From Desulfobacula sp. (GTDB lineage Bacteria; Desulfobacterota; Desulfobacteria; Desulfobacterales; Desulfobacteraceae): DNA of 64,000 nucleotides. Where the stretch lies: contig JAMPXP010000007.1 in the NCBI GenBank assembly GCA_023701135.1, positions 148,244-212,243 on the forward strand, read 5' to 3'. The notes beneath the pieces were generated by a model. It worked only from the letters and a program-made list of their open reading frames with translations, searched no databases and had not been told where the DNA came from. Below, piece after piece: positions 26,753 to 36,249 of this stretch (positions are counted from its first letter, which is position 1; every line of letters begins with the position of its first letter). The translations under genes and the position numbers were made by a program.

Positions 26753-27772
26753 ATGACATTCGCGTTTATAAATTCTTATACTGTAGAGGGAATAAATTTT
26801 ATATGCCCTGAGCATTTGATGGATCTTCACCCAACCTATGGACAGAATAATGAATTATGCGCCTTGATGTGTCCAAATGGTTGTTGTTTTCCTGTGGTCA
26901 ACAATATCATTCGATTCGTTTCAAATTACAATTACGCAAATTCATTCGGCTTGCAATGGAATACTTTTAGAACAACTCAACTAGACTCTCAAACGGGTTT
27001 GTCTGTTTCCTATGATCGACTACAGCGTTGTTTAGGAGGCTCATTGGCATGCGTAAAGGATAGGTTGATCTTAGAAGCCGGCTGTGGAGCTGGCCGTTTT
27101 ACCGAGATTCTTCTTAAGGCAGGTGGACGTGTGGTGGCAGCAGATATTTCTTCAGCAGTCGAAGCAAATTGTCTTAACTGTCAATCTTTTGATCATTACT
27201 GGCCCATTCAAACCGATATTGTTCGCTTGCCGTTTGAGAATAATCAATTTGATTTGGTAATTTGTATTGGAGTTTGTCAGCATACTCCAAGCCCGGAAAA
27301 AACTATCGAATCTCTTTGTGCACAAGTCAAACCCGGTGGATTATTGGTCTTGGATCACTACACCTATGGTTATCCTGTTACGCTTTCGCGCAGACTGATA
27401 CGTTCATTATTACTGACTGTTTCAGAAAACATGGCATTAAACTTTTGTAAACTCATGATTCTATTCCTTTGGCCAATTCACAAAAAACTTTGGGAGAAGG
27501 CGTTGAAATCTTCTTTTTGGGCATCGGTTCGTAACAAATTTGTCAAGTTTTCTCCTGTCGTTGATTATCATGATTCCTATCCACAGCTTTCGCCAGGACT
27601 TCTTAAAGCTTGGGCTTTATTAGATACACACGATACGCTTACAGATGTCTATAAACATTTACGCAGTGCCAAAGAAATTTTTAACAAATTGAGCTCGTGT
27701 GGGATGATAAATATTGAAACCAGTTATGGCGGCAATGGCGTAGAGGCCAGGGCCAACAAACCGAATATTTGA
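26753..27772 (+). CDS. Methyltransferase with Cys-rich N-terminal segment
   Basis: Class I SAM-dependent methyltransferase of 339 residues. An N-terminal Cys cluster (Cys18, Cys36, Cys40, Cys44, Cys45) and the FPVVNNIIRFV sequence form a Trm112-like zinc-ribbon-type lead; the SAM motif I is LILEAGCGAGR at about 105-115, followed by VAADISSAVEAN and DLVICIGVCQHTP near 166-178. C-terminal half contains two hydrophobic stretches (about 205-245), perhaps for membrane contact. The gap before it (26593-26752) is AT-rich without a recognised element. Acceptor unknown. Confidence 0.78.
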   Translation: MTFAFINSYTVEGINFICPEHLMDLHPTYGQNNELCALMCPNGCCFPVVNNIIRFVSNYNYANSFGLQWNTFRTTQLDSQTGLSVSYDRLQRCLGGSLACVKDRLILEAGCGAGRFTEILLKAGGRVVAADISSAVEANCLNCQSFDHYWPIQTDIVRLPFENNQFDLVICIGVCQHTPSPEKTIESLCAQVKPGGLLVLDHYTYGYPVTLSRRLIRSLLLTVSENMALNFCKLMILFLWPIHKKLWEKALKSSFWASVRNKFVKFSPVVDYHDSYPQLSPGLLKAWALLDTHDTLTDVYKHLRSAKEIFNKLSSCGMINIETSYGGNGVEARANKPNI

Positions 27773-27871
27773 ATTTTATAAATCGAACCGGATTGCATTC
27801 ATTTGGCAAGAAGTTCAAGTCTAAAAATCGATCATTTCTTATATTAAAATATATTTAAGGCTTAATTTTAT

Positions 27872-29785
27872 ATGTGCGGTATAGCAGGAATATTCAACCT
27901 TGATGGTGCCCCTGTATCACAGGTCATACTGAAACGGATGACCGATGCTATAGCCCATCGGGGGCCCGATGGCGAAGGCCATATAGTGGAAGGCCATGTG
28001 GGGATAGGCCATAGGCGTCTTGCCATCATCGACCTTTCGCCTGCAGGCCATCAGCCAATGCAGACAACCGATGGAACCCTGATACTTACCTATAATGGGG
28101 AGATTTATAATTTTCAAGCACTACGGACCGAATTAGAAAGTCTCGGGCACCACTTCCACTCTCGGACCGACTCAGAGGTGGTACTGAATGCTTACGCCCA
28201 GTGGGGTGCCGCTTGTGTTTCCCTTTTTAACGGTATGTTTGCCTTTGCCATTTGGGATAAACAGAACCAGAAATTGTTTATGGCTCGTGACCGTTATGGT
28301 ATCAAACCTATCTATTATGCTATCTTCGGGTCGACACTTCTGTTCGGTTCAGAACAAAAAGCCATGTTCCAGCACCCGGCCTGCAGAAGAGAGCTTGATA
28401 CTGATGTAATGCTTGAATATTTCACCTTTCAGAATATCTTCACTGATCGGACCTTTCTGAAAAGTATAAAGCTTCTCCCGGCAGGATGTTACGCAACCAT
28501 TCCCCTTGGTGGTACTGGGCTGGAAATTATCAAATACTGGGATTACTTTTTCCAAGAACCGGAACAACCGCTTGCTGAAGAGGAATATGTTGAAGAACTT
28601 GATCTTCTTTTTCGTCAGGCAGTCAACCGGCAATTGGTCAGTGATGTTGATATTGGTTCTTATCTCTCCGGCGGTATGGACTCCGGATCCATTACTGCCA
28701 TTGCTGCCAAACAATTGCCATACATGAAAACCTTCACCTGCGGTTTTGATCTCAACTCGGTTTCGGGTCTTGAAATCAGTTTTGATGAACGTTCCAAAGC
28801 CGAGTACATGTCATATCTGTTCAAAACGGAGCATTATGAAATGGTTTTAAAATCAGGTGATATGGAGAGGATCCTTCCCCGAATGGCCTGGCATCTCGAA
28901 GACCCCAGGGTCGGACAGAGCTACCCAAACTTCTATACTGCCCAACTGGCATCCAAGTTTGTCAAGGTGTGTCTTTCCGGTGCCGGTGGTGATGAACTGT
29001 TCGGCGGTTACCCATGGCGTTATTATCGTGCAGTGGTTAACAATAGCTTTGAAGACTATGTGGATAAATACTATGCCTTCTGGCAGAGATTGATGCCCAA
29101 TTCAACAATTAAAGAGGTTTTTGCCCCCATTTGGAGAGACGTAAGCCATGTCTGGACTCGTGATATCTTCCGTGACGTCTTCCACAAGCATGAGCATAAG
29201 TTGGAAAGCCCCGAGGACTACATTAACCATTCCTTATACTTTGAGGCAAAAACTTTCCTTCACGGTCTTTTGGTAGTTGAGGACAAGCTTTCAATGGCAC
29301 ACTCTCTTGAAACTCGTGTTCCTTTTCTGGATAACGATCTGGTTGATTTTGCCATGCGCCTGCCCGTGAGTATGAAGCTTCGAGGCCTTGCAGAATTTGT
29401 AGAGATGAATGAGAACGAGCCTGGATTTAAAACAGCCAAATATTTTCAAAAAACCAATGACGGCAAATTGCTTCTGCGCAAGGTAATGGAGCGATACATC
29501 CCCAGCCGGATAACCGATGCAGAGAAACAGGGCTTTTCAGCTCCGGATGCCTCATGGTTCAAGGGAGAAAGCATTGACTATGTAAAAAGGGTTCTGTTTG
29601 ATAAGCATTCCAGAATTTACGATTATATGGATCGTAATGCGGTGCTGCGTATGGTTAATGAACATCTGGAAGGCAGACAGAACCGCCGGCTGTTGATCTG
29701 GTCGTTGCTCAATGTGGAAAATTGGATAAGGCTTTTCCTGGATGAGCAGAATGCGTGTGTCATGTTGGAAGGTAAACTATCATGA
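27872..29785 (+). CDS. asnB: AsnB-type glutamine amidotransferase (second of three)
   Basis: 637-residue homologue of asparagine synthase B. Catalytic Cys2 opens MCGIAGIFN, followed by HRGPDGEG and YNGEIYNF; the synthetase PP-loop is SGGMDSGS near residues 266-273, with Met where Ile or Leu is usual, and SGAGGDELFGGY near 370-381. It ends in ATGA shared with the Wzm gene, so its expression is tied to the exporter. Probably amidates a uronic acid in the glycan. Longer than the first copy by an insert near 505-520. Confidence 0.9.
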   Translation: MCGIAGIFNLDGAPVSQVILKRMTDAIAHRGPDGEGHIVEGHVGIGHRRLAIIDLSPAGHQPMQTTDGTLILTYNGEIYNFQALRTELESLGHHFHSRTDSEVVLNAYAQWGAACVSLFNGMFAFAIWDKQNQKLFMARDRYGIKPIYYAIFGSTLLFGSEQKAMFQHPACRRELDTDVMLEYFTFQNIFTDRTFLKSIKLLPAGCYATIPLGGTGLEIIKYWDYFFQEPEQPLAEEEYVEELDLLFRQAVNRQLVSDVDIGSYLSGGMDSGSITAIAAKQLPYMKTFTCGFDLNSVSGLEISFDERSKAEYMSYLFKTEHYEMVLKSGDMERILPRMAWHLEDPRVGQSYPNFYTAQLASKFVKVCLSGAGGDELFGGYPWRYYRAVVNNSFEDYVDKYYAFWQRLMPNSTIKEVFAPIWRDVSHVWTRDIFRDVFHKHEHKLESPEDYINHSLYFEAKTFLHGLLVVEDKLSMAHSLETRVPFLDNDLVDFAMRLPVSMKLRGLAEFVEMNENEPGFKTAKYFQKTNDGKLLLRKVMERYIPSRITDAEKQGFSAPDASWFKGESIDYVKRVLFDKHSRIYDYMDRNAVLRMVNEHLEGRQNRRLLIWSLLNVENWIRLFLDEQNACVMLEGKLS

Positions 29786-30615
29786 GCCGCCTCAACCCGA
29801 TAAAACACTTCCTGGCTTTCCGTGAACTTGTCGGGCTACTCACACGTCACCGTCAATTGACCTTTGAAATGGCTAAGCGTGAAATAACCGAGCGTTATTC
29901 CGGCCAGGTATTTGGTGCTTTCTGGACCATCGGGCATCCGCTTTGTCTTATGGGGGTTTATGTATTCATCTTTGCTGTTGTCTTTAAGATTAAAATCGGA
30001 GGTACACTTGAATTGCCGCTTGATTACACCACCTACCTCCTCTCCGGACTCATACCCTGGATGTGTTTCCAGGAAACGCTTTCTAAAGGGGCCGGTGTCA
30101 TTATAGCCAACGCCAACTTGGTCAAACAGGTGATATTCCCGATAGAAATACTACCGGTTAAGGGAGTAATCGTATCTCTCCTTAATCTGCTGATTTCTCT
30201 TTTAATCCTGATCATCTATGTGCTTGCAACAAATCACTCCCTTCCGGCGATGTATTTGATGGTGCCAATCCTTGTTTTACTGCAGACACTCGGTATGATA
30301 GGCGCCAGCTATATTTTATCCTCCGTTGGTGTCTATTTCAGGGATCTAAAGGATTTTATACAAGTTTTCTGTATGATCGGCATGTATATCATGCCGATTT
30401 TTTATCTTCCCAGTCAGGTTCCGGCGATATTCAGATTTGTTTTGTATATCAATCCATTCAGTTACCTGGTCTGGTGCTATCAAGATATCCTTTATTTTGG
30501 AAGAATACAGCATTGGTGGGTATGGGCAGTCTTTGCTATTCTTTGTCTGGGAGCTTTTTATGTGGGTTACCGTGTGTTTAGAAAATTGAAAACCATGTTT
30601 GGAAATGTACTTTAA
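29782..30615 (+). CDS. wzm: ABC-2-type polysaccharide export permease (Wzm)
   Basis: The membrane half of an ABC exporter for O-antigen or capsule. The 277-residue product has six predicted hydrophobic helices, with an amphipathic N-terminal segment (EITERYSGQVFGAFW, about 34-48) characteristic of Wzm/KpsM/TagG-type permeases, and the motif FRDLKDFIQ near 184-192. It overlaps the AsnB stop and lies 15 bases before the ATPase gene. Together with the ATPase it should flip the completed lipid-linked polymer across the inner membrane. Confidence 0.9.
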   Translation: MSRLNPIKHFLAFRELVGLLTRHRQLTFEMAKREITERYSGQVFGAFWTIGHPLCLMGVYVFIFAVVFKIKIGGTLELPLDYTTYLLSGLIPWMCFQETLSKGAGVIIANANLVKQVIFPIEILPVKGVIVSLLNLLISLLILIIYVLATNHSLPAMYLMVPILVLLQTLGMIGASYILSSVGVYFRDLKDFIQVFCMIGMYIMPIFYLPSQVPAIFRFVLYINPFSYLVWCYQDILYFGRIQHWWVWAVFAILCLGAFYVGYRVFRKLKTMFGNVL

Positions 30616-30630
30616 CTTTTTGGAGCAAGC

Positions 30631-32439
30631 ATGACAGAACCTGTCATTGAAATTAAAAATCTTTCTAAAGCGTATCAGATATATTCTAAACCATCGGATA
30701 TGATTATCGAGATGATAACAGGAAGAACACGTCACGATCTTTACTGGGCATTGAAAGATATTTCATTTTCGATAAAGGAAAAACAGCGTATCGGTATTAT
30801 AGGTCCCAACGGCTCCGGCAAAAGCACCCTTCTCAAGTTGATAACCGAAAATTTAACGCCAACTTCAGGCACCATCACCGTCAACGGCAAAATCTCAGCC
30901 ATGCTGGCGCTTGCCTCTTCGCTGAATCCCGAAGAGGACGGTATCAGCAATATCAGGTTCAATTTGCTGATGAATGGCTGTAACCCTAAAATTATTCCAT
31001 CTTTGACAGAAGATATCATTGAATTTACCGAACTGGGACCTTTTATCTATTCACCGGTGAAAACTTACAGCACCGGAATGAACGCCCGCCTCTCCTTTGG
31101 TATTACCACGGCAATGAAACCTGAAATTTTAGTCGTTGACGAGATACTTTCGGTTGGTGATGGTTATTTCATGGGCAAGGCCATGAACCGGATGATCAAG
31201 CTTTGTGATACAGGGAAAGCCTTGATTTTTGTCAGTCACAGCGTCAGTGACGTCAGGAAACTCTGTGACACAGCCTTGTGGCTGGAAAACGGCTCTGTTC
31301 GAAAGCTTGGCCCTGTTGAAAAAATCTGTGGGGAGTATGAAGAAGACTACACTAAAAAACGTGATGCCTCAGAGCGTATCGGCAACAGGGAAAAGCAGAA
31401 GAATATCCGCATTGGAAGCGTTGCACCGGGCAGCTTTGATAGCCCCGGGCTCCAGCGTCTGCGTATCGTACCGGAGGACTCGGAAAAGGAATTTTCCGAC
31501 ATTCATTACATCCGCAACATCCAGCTCGATCTTGATGACAATGAACAGATAAAGGTGCCGATGGAATTTTGTACTCTTTCCGTGGAACAGCCATCCTGCC
31601 TTGATGTGCTTGGCTCGGAATGGGGAAGATTTTATAACCGTCACGGAGCGGACTGCCGCCTGCTTTTTGCCAATACGGGAAAATCACACGGCGGGCACCT
31701 GCTGTTTCATCCCGGAGAAAAACGTCTGGAAAATAAAGAAATCAAGGTTTCCTGCTCTTTTCTTGCAAGCTCCCACTCGGATACTGAAAAACTTGTCATT
31801 GAATACCTTGACTGCACAACTGTATCATGGCAGAGGGCAGGGGAGTGCATTTCTGAAAGGCACGGCACCCATTGGGAAAGGGTATCTGCCTCATTTGCCA
31901 TGCCGCTTGCAACTGCTGAACAGATTGAACTGGCCAAGGAAGTTATCGCTATGCGGGCCAAGCCCGATGTCGAGATTATAGATGTTGCAATCTATTCGGA
32001 CGATGAGCAAGCCGTGGTTGTCAAAGAGCGCCAACCGTTCGATATAAGGGTTACTATTCGGGCCAACCGCTTGGTTGAAAGGGCTGATGTGACAATATGC
32101 CTATACAAATCAGATGGTACTTATGTTTTTTGGCAATCCAGCGGGATGAATCCGGATAACATATATGATACCTCACAGAACATCTTTAATCTTGAAGGGA
32201 CTGCAGAGATCACGTTCCGATTTGAACAGAATTTGCTAAATGAGGGGAAATATGAGATTCACGTTGCCTGTGCAAACGGATTTGATATTACTTACAATAA
32301 TCCACAGTCAGAGCAATATGATATCAAGATAGGATTTGGTTCTTTAGTTATATTAAAAGAATTTTCAGAACAAAACATGGATTTTGGTCAGTTGAACATG
32401 AGAGTTCCTGTTGATGTTTACATTATTGGGAAGGGATAG
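30631..32439 (+). CDS. wzt: ABC exporter ATPase with long C-terminal carbohydrate-binding region (Wzt)
   Basis: The ATPase of the polysaccharide exporter. The nucleotide-binding domain (about 1-235) shows Walker A GPNGSGKST at 58-66, the signature YSTGM at 146-150, Walker B with Asp170-Glu171 and the switch His203. At 602 residues it is much longer than typical Wzt (about 400-430): between the ATPase and a Wzt_C-like beta-sandwich (about 455-600) lies an additional 200-residue region (about 250-450), rich in beta strands and Trp. Wzt C-domains recognise a terminal modification on the glycan before export. Confidence 0.9.
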   Translation: MTEPVIEIKNLSKAYQIYSKPSDMIIEMITGRTRHDLYWALKDISFSIKEKQRIGIIGPNGSGKSTLLKLITENLTPTSGTITVNGKISAMLALASSLNPEEDGISNIRFNLLMNGCNPKIIPSLTEDIIEFTELGPFIYSPVKTYSTGMNARLSFGITTAMKPEILVVDEILSVGDGYFMGKAMNRMIKLCDTGKALIFVSHSVSDVRKLCDTALWLENGSVRKLGPVEKICGEYEEDYTKKRDASERIGNREKQKNIRIGSVAPGSFDSPGLQRLRIVPEDSEKEFSDIHYIRNIQLDLDDNEQIKVPMEFCTLSVEQPSCLDVLGSEWGRFYNRHGADCRLLFANTGKSHGGHLLFHPGEKRLENKEIKVSCSFLASSHSDTEKLVIEYLDCTTVSWQRAGECISERHGTHWERVSASFAMPLATAEQIELAKEVIAMRAKPDVEIIDVAIYSDDEQAVVVKERQPFDIRVTIRANRLVERADVTICLYKSDGTYVFWQSSGMNPDNIYDTSQNIFNLEGTAEITFRFEQNLLNEGKYEIHVACANGFDITYNNPQSEQYDIKIGFGSLVILKEFSEQNMDFGQLNMRVPVDVYIIGKG

Positions 32440-32591
32440 CAGTGAACAGAAAAAAAAGGCATGGTAATTTTTATCCACTATAAATGTGATTTATATAACC
32501 GATGCATATTGCATTGCCCAATTTGTAATAATATGCCCATCTCGTTGATCGACAAGGGTGAAAACTTGCCAGATAGATATGAAAGAGCCAC

Positions 32592-34187
32592 ATGACCACG
32601 CAAATTTTATATACAACATTCATAATCATAATTTTCGCTCTGTCCGTCGTTGCCATGCGCATAGAAATCCGGCGCAATTATCCCCATGCAATTGTTGGTG
32701 ATGTCTTTTTTCATCTTCTCTGCGCTCGGGCCATACGGGCAAACGGGATGCGCATACCCAGGGTATTACCTGGGTTCCTTTGGGATACGGGTTATACTTA
32801 TCCGCCGTTTTACCATTGGCTGCTGGCGTGCTTCCCTGAAAACAGAAGGTTAGTAGCCGAGCGCTTTACCAGTGTAGCATTTGATCTGCTGCAGACGACA
32901 GCGGTGTTTGGTATCGCATACCACCTATTTGTACAAACCGGTTCGGGTGAACAACCCTTGTTGAAAGCTTCAGCAGTTGCAGCGGCAAACCTGCTCTCGC
33001 CGGTGTTTAATGCCCAAATATGGGGACCTCGGGTGGTCACCGGAACGGCTCGCCCCTTGGGGGAAGCTCTTTTTGTGCTCGCTGTTATTGCAGCGCTGCT
33101 GTGGGAACTGGGATTAGGAATATGGTTTGCCGGAATAGCTGCATTGTTGTTTGGCCTGTTACCTCTGACTTCAAAGTTCGGGTTTCAGGTATTGATCTTT
33201 TTTGCAGTGTTTCTTGCTGTTTTGTTTAAATGGCAGTGGCTGCTGATGATAGCAGTCGGTATTGTTCTGGTATGGTGCCTTTCCGGAGGTCTTACCGGCA
33301 GAGTTGCCATGGGGCATTACCGTCACTCTCTCTTTTATTTTCTTTATCTACAGAATCACTACTTCGGTTTGAAACGTGGTCAGTCCGGTTTTTTTGGCAC
33401 AAAGGAGTATATTAACCGCGTGATTGATGCCATCAAATCAGTATTGAACATTCCGAAGTTTTTAAAGTGGGCCATTTTCGAGCGCAATTTTTATCACATC
33501 ATGTTTTTCTATAATCTGCACATGTGGATTGTAGTTGCGTCTTTGCTGTTTTTGGGCTTATCATCAATTGAAAACCTGCCGGCCGGCAAACTCCTTGCCC
33601 TTTTGGGGCTGGCTCCCCTGCTACCTGCATTACTGACCAGTCTGCCGGGACTCCGGTTCCTTGGTGAAAATTATCGCTATTTTGAATATTATCAGTGGAT
33701 TTACTGGGTGCTGTTGATGGCGGTTTCTCCCGCTGCCTTTATTATCATTGCTGTCATTGCAGGGTTATTCAGCATTGTTTTGATTCATGATTCAGCTAAA
33801 CAGGTAAAAGTGTGGAACCAGGATTATGTGGAAACCGAACCTTTTTTTTCAGCACTAAGGAAACAGCTTACAGGGGAATCACTTTTCCCGCTGGGTGGAA
33901 GATATTATGAATGTCTTTACCGTACCAATTTGCCGATTCTATTCTGGCCTGCAAACATGAGGCTTGAGGCTGTGCCCCTGGATGATCTGAAAGAATTATT
34001 CGATTCTTTTCCGTATCCCAAACCGGGTACCGGTTTTCAGCAGGTGATAAGGACATATGGAATAAATTATATCATTTGTCAAAAAGAAGTAGCCGCTTGC
34101 ATGCCTGCCTCAAATTTTGATGGCCTTGAGCATGTGGAAGTCCCTTCCTGCAGCATGATGCTTTTTCGGCTTCCCAGCCATTCTTGA
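32592..34187 (+). CDS. Polytopic membrane protein, probable GT-C-type glycosyltransferase
   Basis: A 531-residue inner-membrane protein with about ten hydrophobic segments and a soluble C-terminus of about 120 residues. The first loop has GDVFFHLLCARAI (residues 36-48) followed by YPPFYHWL (about 75-82), the Asp-then-YPP pattern of GT-C transferases that use lipid-linked donors outside the cytoplasmic membrane. It follows a 152-base gap (32440-32591) in which I see nothing but a short orphan ORF. Substrate unknown; assignment by topology and the acidic loop only. Confidence 0.65.
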   Translation: MTTQILYTTFIIIIFALSVVAMRIEIRRNYPHAIVGDVFFHLLCARAIRANGMRIPRVLPGFLWDTGYTYPPFYHWLLACFPENRRLVAERFTSVAFDLLQTTAVFGIAYHLFVQTGSGEQPLLKASAVAAANLLSPVFNAQIWGPRVVTGTARPLGEALFVLAVIAALLWELGLGIWFAGIAALLFGLLPLTSKFGFQVLIFFAVFLAVLFKWQWLLMIAVGIVLVWCLSGGLTGRVAMGHYRHSLFYFLYLQNHYFGLKRGQSGFFGTKEYINRVIDAIKSVLNIPKFLKWAIFERNFYHIMFFYNLHMWIVVASLLFLGLSSIENLPAGKLLALLGLAPLLPALLTSLPGLRFLGENYRYFEYYQWIYWVLLMAVSPAAFIIIAVIAGLFSIVLIHDSAKQVKVWNQDYVETEPFFSALRKQLTGESLFPLGGRYYECLYRTNLPILFWPANMRLEAVPLDDLKELFDSFPYPKPGTGFQQVIRTYGINYIICQKEVAACMPASNFDGLEHVEVPSCSMMLFRLPSHS

Positions 34188-34225
34188 ATATTTATCATTT
34201 CACAAAGCCATAGAGGATTAACAGC

Positions 34226-35179
34226 ATGTCTGCATTTACACGATTAGGTATCCAAAAGTCCGAGGCATTGTCAGCAGAAGAGTATTCGCTTAACCAGGCC
34301 CAGACCAGCAACACATTTGCCTATAAATGGGCGAATCGTGAAACCTATGAATCTGAAGCGGCAAAATCCCATGCCCGAGACTGGCTTTTCGAGCGCTACT
34401 GCGGAGGGAACCCCTCTTTACTCGACATCTGGCTTTCCGGTGGTCGAAAGCTGATCCTTGATGCCGGATGCGGGTCCGGTTTTACCAGTCTCATCTTTTT
34501 TGGTGAACGCTTGCGTGACCATGATTATCTGGGGGTTGACATATCAGATGCTGTCAATATTGCTGCCGAACGGTTTGCTGAAGCGGGTTTACCCGGAGAT
34601 TTTTTAAAGTCAAGCCTTATGACTCTGCCCATCCCTGAAAGCACACTTGACATGATATATTCTGAAGGCGTTCTGCATCACACAGACAATACAGAAGATG
34701 CCATCGTGAACCTTACCCGATTGTTGCGAAACGGCGGGCGGTTTTTGTTTTATGTATATGCTAAAAAAGGCCCGGTGCGCGAGTTTACCGACGACCATAT
34801 CCGGCATTATCTTAAGAATATGAATGATGACGATGCCTGGAGCGCTCTTGAGCCCCTTACAAAACTTGGTAAGGCATTGGGAGATCTTGATATGGAATTT
34901 GAAGTGCCTGAAGATATTCCCTATCTGGGCATAGCCAAAGGCAAGGTCAATCTGCAGAGGTTCTTTTACTGGAATTTCTGTAAGATGTTTTACCGCCCCG
35001 AGTTCACACTGGATGAAATGAACCACATCAATTTCGACTGGTTCCGGCCAATGAATTGCCATCGCCACACTCCGGATGAAGTGCGTGGATACTGTGATAA
35101 TGCCGGCCTTGAGATTGAACGGATGAATATTCAGGAAGCCGGCATCACCGTTGTCGCACGCCGTAAAGGTAACGAGTGA
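34226..35179 (+). CDS. Class I SAM-dependent methyltransferase
   Basis: A 317-residue cytoplasmic methyltransferase. SAM-binding motif I is LILDAGCGSGF at residues 76-86, with LGVDISDAVNIAAERF after it and DMIYSEGVLHHTDN near 145-158. GAGGATT upstream of ATG 34226 is the ribosome site. Ends in GTGA shared with the FemAB-like gene, so the two are translationally coupled. The acceptor, likely a sugar of the glycan, is not evident from sequence. Confidence 0.8.
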   Translation: MSAFTRLGIQKSEALSAEEYSLNQAQTSNTFAYKWANRETYESEAAKSHARDWLFERYCGGNPSLLDIWLSGGRKLILDAGCGSGFTSLIFFGERLRDHDYLGVDISDAVNIAAERFAEAGLPGDFLKSSLMTLPIPESTLDMIYSEGVLHHTDNTEDAIVNLTRLLRNGGRFLFYVYAKKGPVREFTDDHIRHYLKNMNDDDAWSALEPLTKLGKALGDLDMEFEVPEDIPYLGIAKGKVNLQRFFYWNFCKMFYRPEFTLDEMNHINFDWFRPMNCHRHTPDEVRGYCDNAGLEIERMNIQEAGITVVARRKGNE

Positions 35180-36249
35180 TCAGATCGGCTTATAATGTTA
35201 TACCTTTGTCGCAAGAACATTATGCTGCCTATGATGAATTTGTATCAAAGACGGATACCAGCCTTTTTTATGCCTCCCGCGCTTATAAGGATTTTTTGGA
35301 ATCCCTTCTGGGTTGCAGATCTCTTTATTCCCTCGCAATCGACAACAGGCAAACCATTGTCGGGGCACTGCCGATGATGCTCAGCAGGCCGGGCCCCTAT
35401 GGCACTGTGGCAAATTCATTGCCCTATTATGGCAGTAACGGAGGGGTAATCCTGGGAACATGCATAAACGAAATTGAACGCGCAGCAATACGCACAGCGC
35501 TGTTGGATGTTTGCATGACACAGTTGACGCAAGAGAAATGCGCATCTGTTACACTAATAACCAATCCGTTATATGACGATTCTAACTGGTATAATGGATA
35601 TTTTGGAGGTTGCCTGCAGGATGAGCGAATAGGCCAGATTACACTTTTGCCTGATTCAGGCGACAAGGGGGAACAACTATTGGGAAGGTTTGAAGATCCG
35701 CGTCCACGCAATATCAGAAAAGCGATAAAATCGGGGATTACCTGGAGGATTTCAATGAGTGACGCAGATATTTTATTTTTAAGAAATACTCATCAGGATA
35801 ATATTTCGGCAATTGGAGGGATTCCCAAGACGGAATTTTTTTTTTCATCTTTAAAAAAATATTTTAACACCGATCAGTTCCGTGTTTTCGTAGCTGAACA
35901 CAAAGGCAGGCCGGTAGCGGCATTGCTGCTTTTATATTTTAACCGAACAGTTGAGTATTTTACCCCTGTTGTTGTAGAGGAATATCGATCTTTTCAGCCA
36001 TTATCTCTCCTTATTTTTGAAGCCATGAAGGATGCTATGCAGAATGGATATCGTTTTTGGAACTGGGGTGGTACTTGGCTGGCCCAAAAGGGGCTGTACA
36101 AGTTTAAAAAAAAATGGGGGAGCACGGATCTTACTTACCGCTATTTTACAAAGGTATTTCATAATGGGCTGCTTGGGGCTTCTCAAAAAGAGTTGCTTGA
36201 GCAATATTCTAATTTTTTTGTTGTTCCGTTTAAGGATTTGAAAAGATGA
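35176..36249 (+). CDS. FemAB/GNAT-like acyltransferase
   Basis: A 357-residue protein of the FemAB-related acyltransferase group, with two GNAT-like halves. The second half shows VFVAEHKGRPVAALLLLYF (about 235-253), FTPVVVEEYRSFQPLSLLIFEAM (about 258-280) and WNWGGTW (about 290-296), a typical core of these proteins that move an aminoacyl or acyl group. Starts at GTG overlapping the upstream methyltransferase stop, and ends in ATGA shared with the carbamoyltransferase. In this setting it may add an amino-acid or acyl group to an amino sugar. Confidence 0.75.
   Translation: MIRSAYNVIPLSQEHYAAYDEFVSKTDTSLFYASRAYKDFLESLLGCRSLYSLAIDNRQTIVGALPMMLSRPGPYGTVANSLPYYGSNGGVILGTCINEIERAAIRTALLDVCMTQLTQEKCASVTLITNPLYDDSNWYNGYFGGCLQDERIGQITLLPDSGDKGEQLLGRFEDPRPRNIRKAIKSGITWRISMSDADILFLRNTHQDNISAIGGIPKTEFFFSSLKKYFNTDQFRVFVAEHKGRPVAALLLLYFNRTVEYFTPVVVEEYRSFQPLSLLIFEAMKDAMQNGYRFWNWGGTWLAQKGLYKFKKKWGSTDLTYRYFTKVFHNGLLGASQKELLEQYSNFFVVPFKDLKR

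Noticed and set aside
32442..32483. Short GTG-started frame after wzt
   Set aside because: Thirteen codons, no homology, and no clear ribosome site; probably chance.
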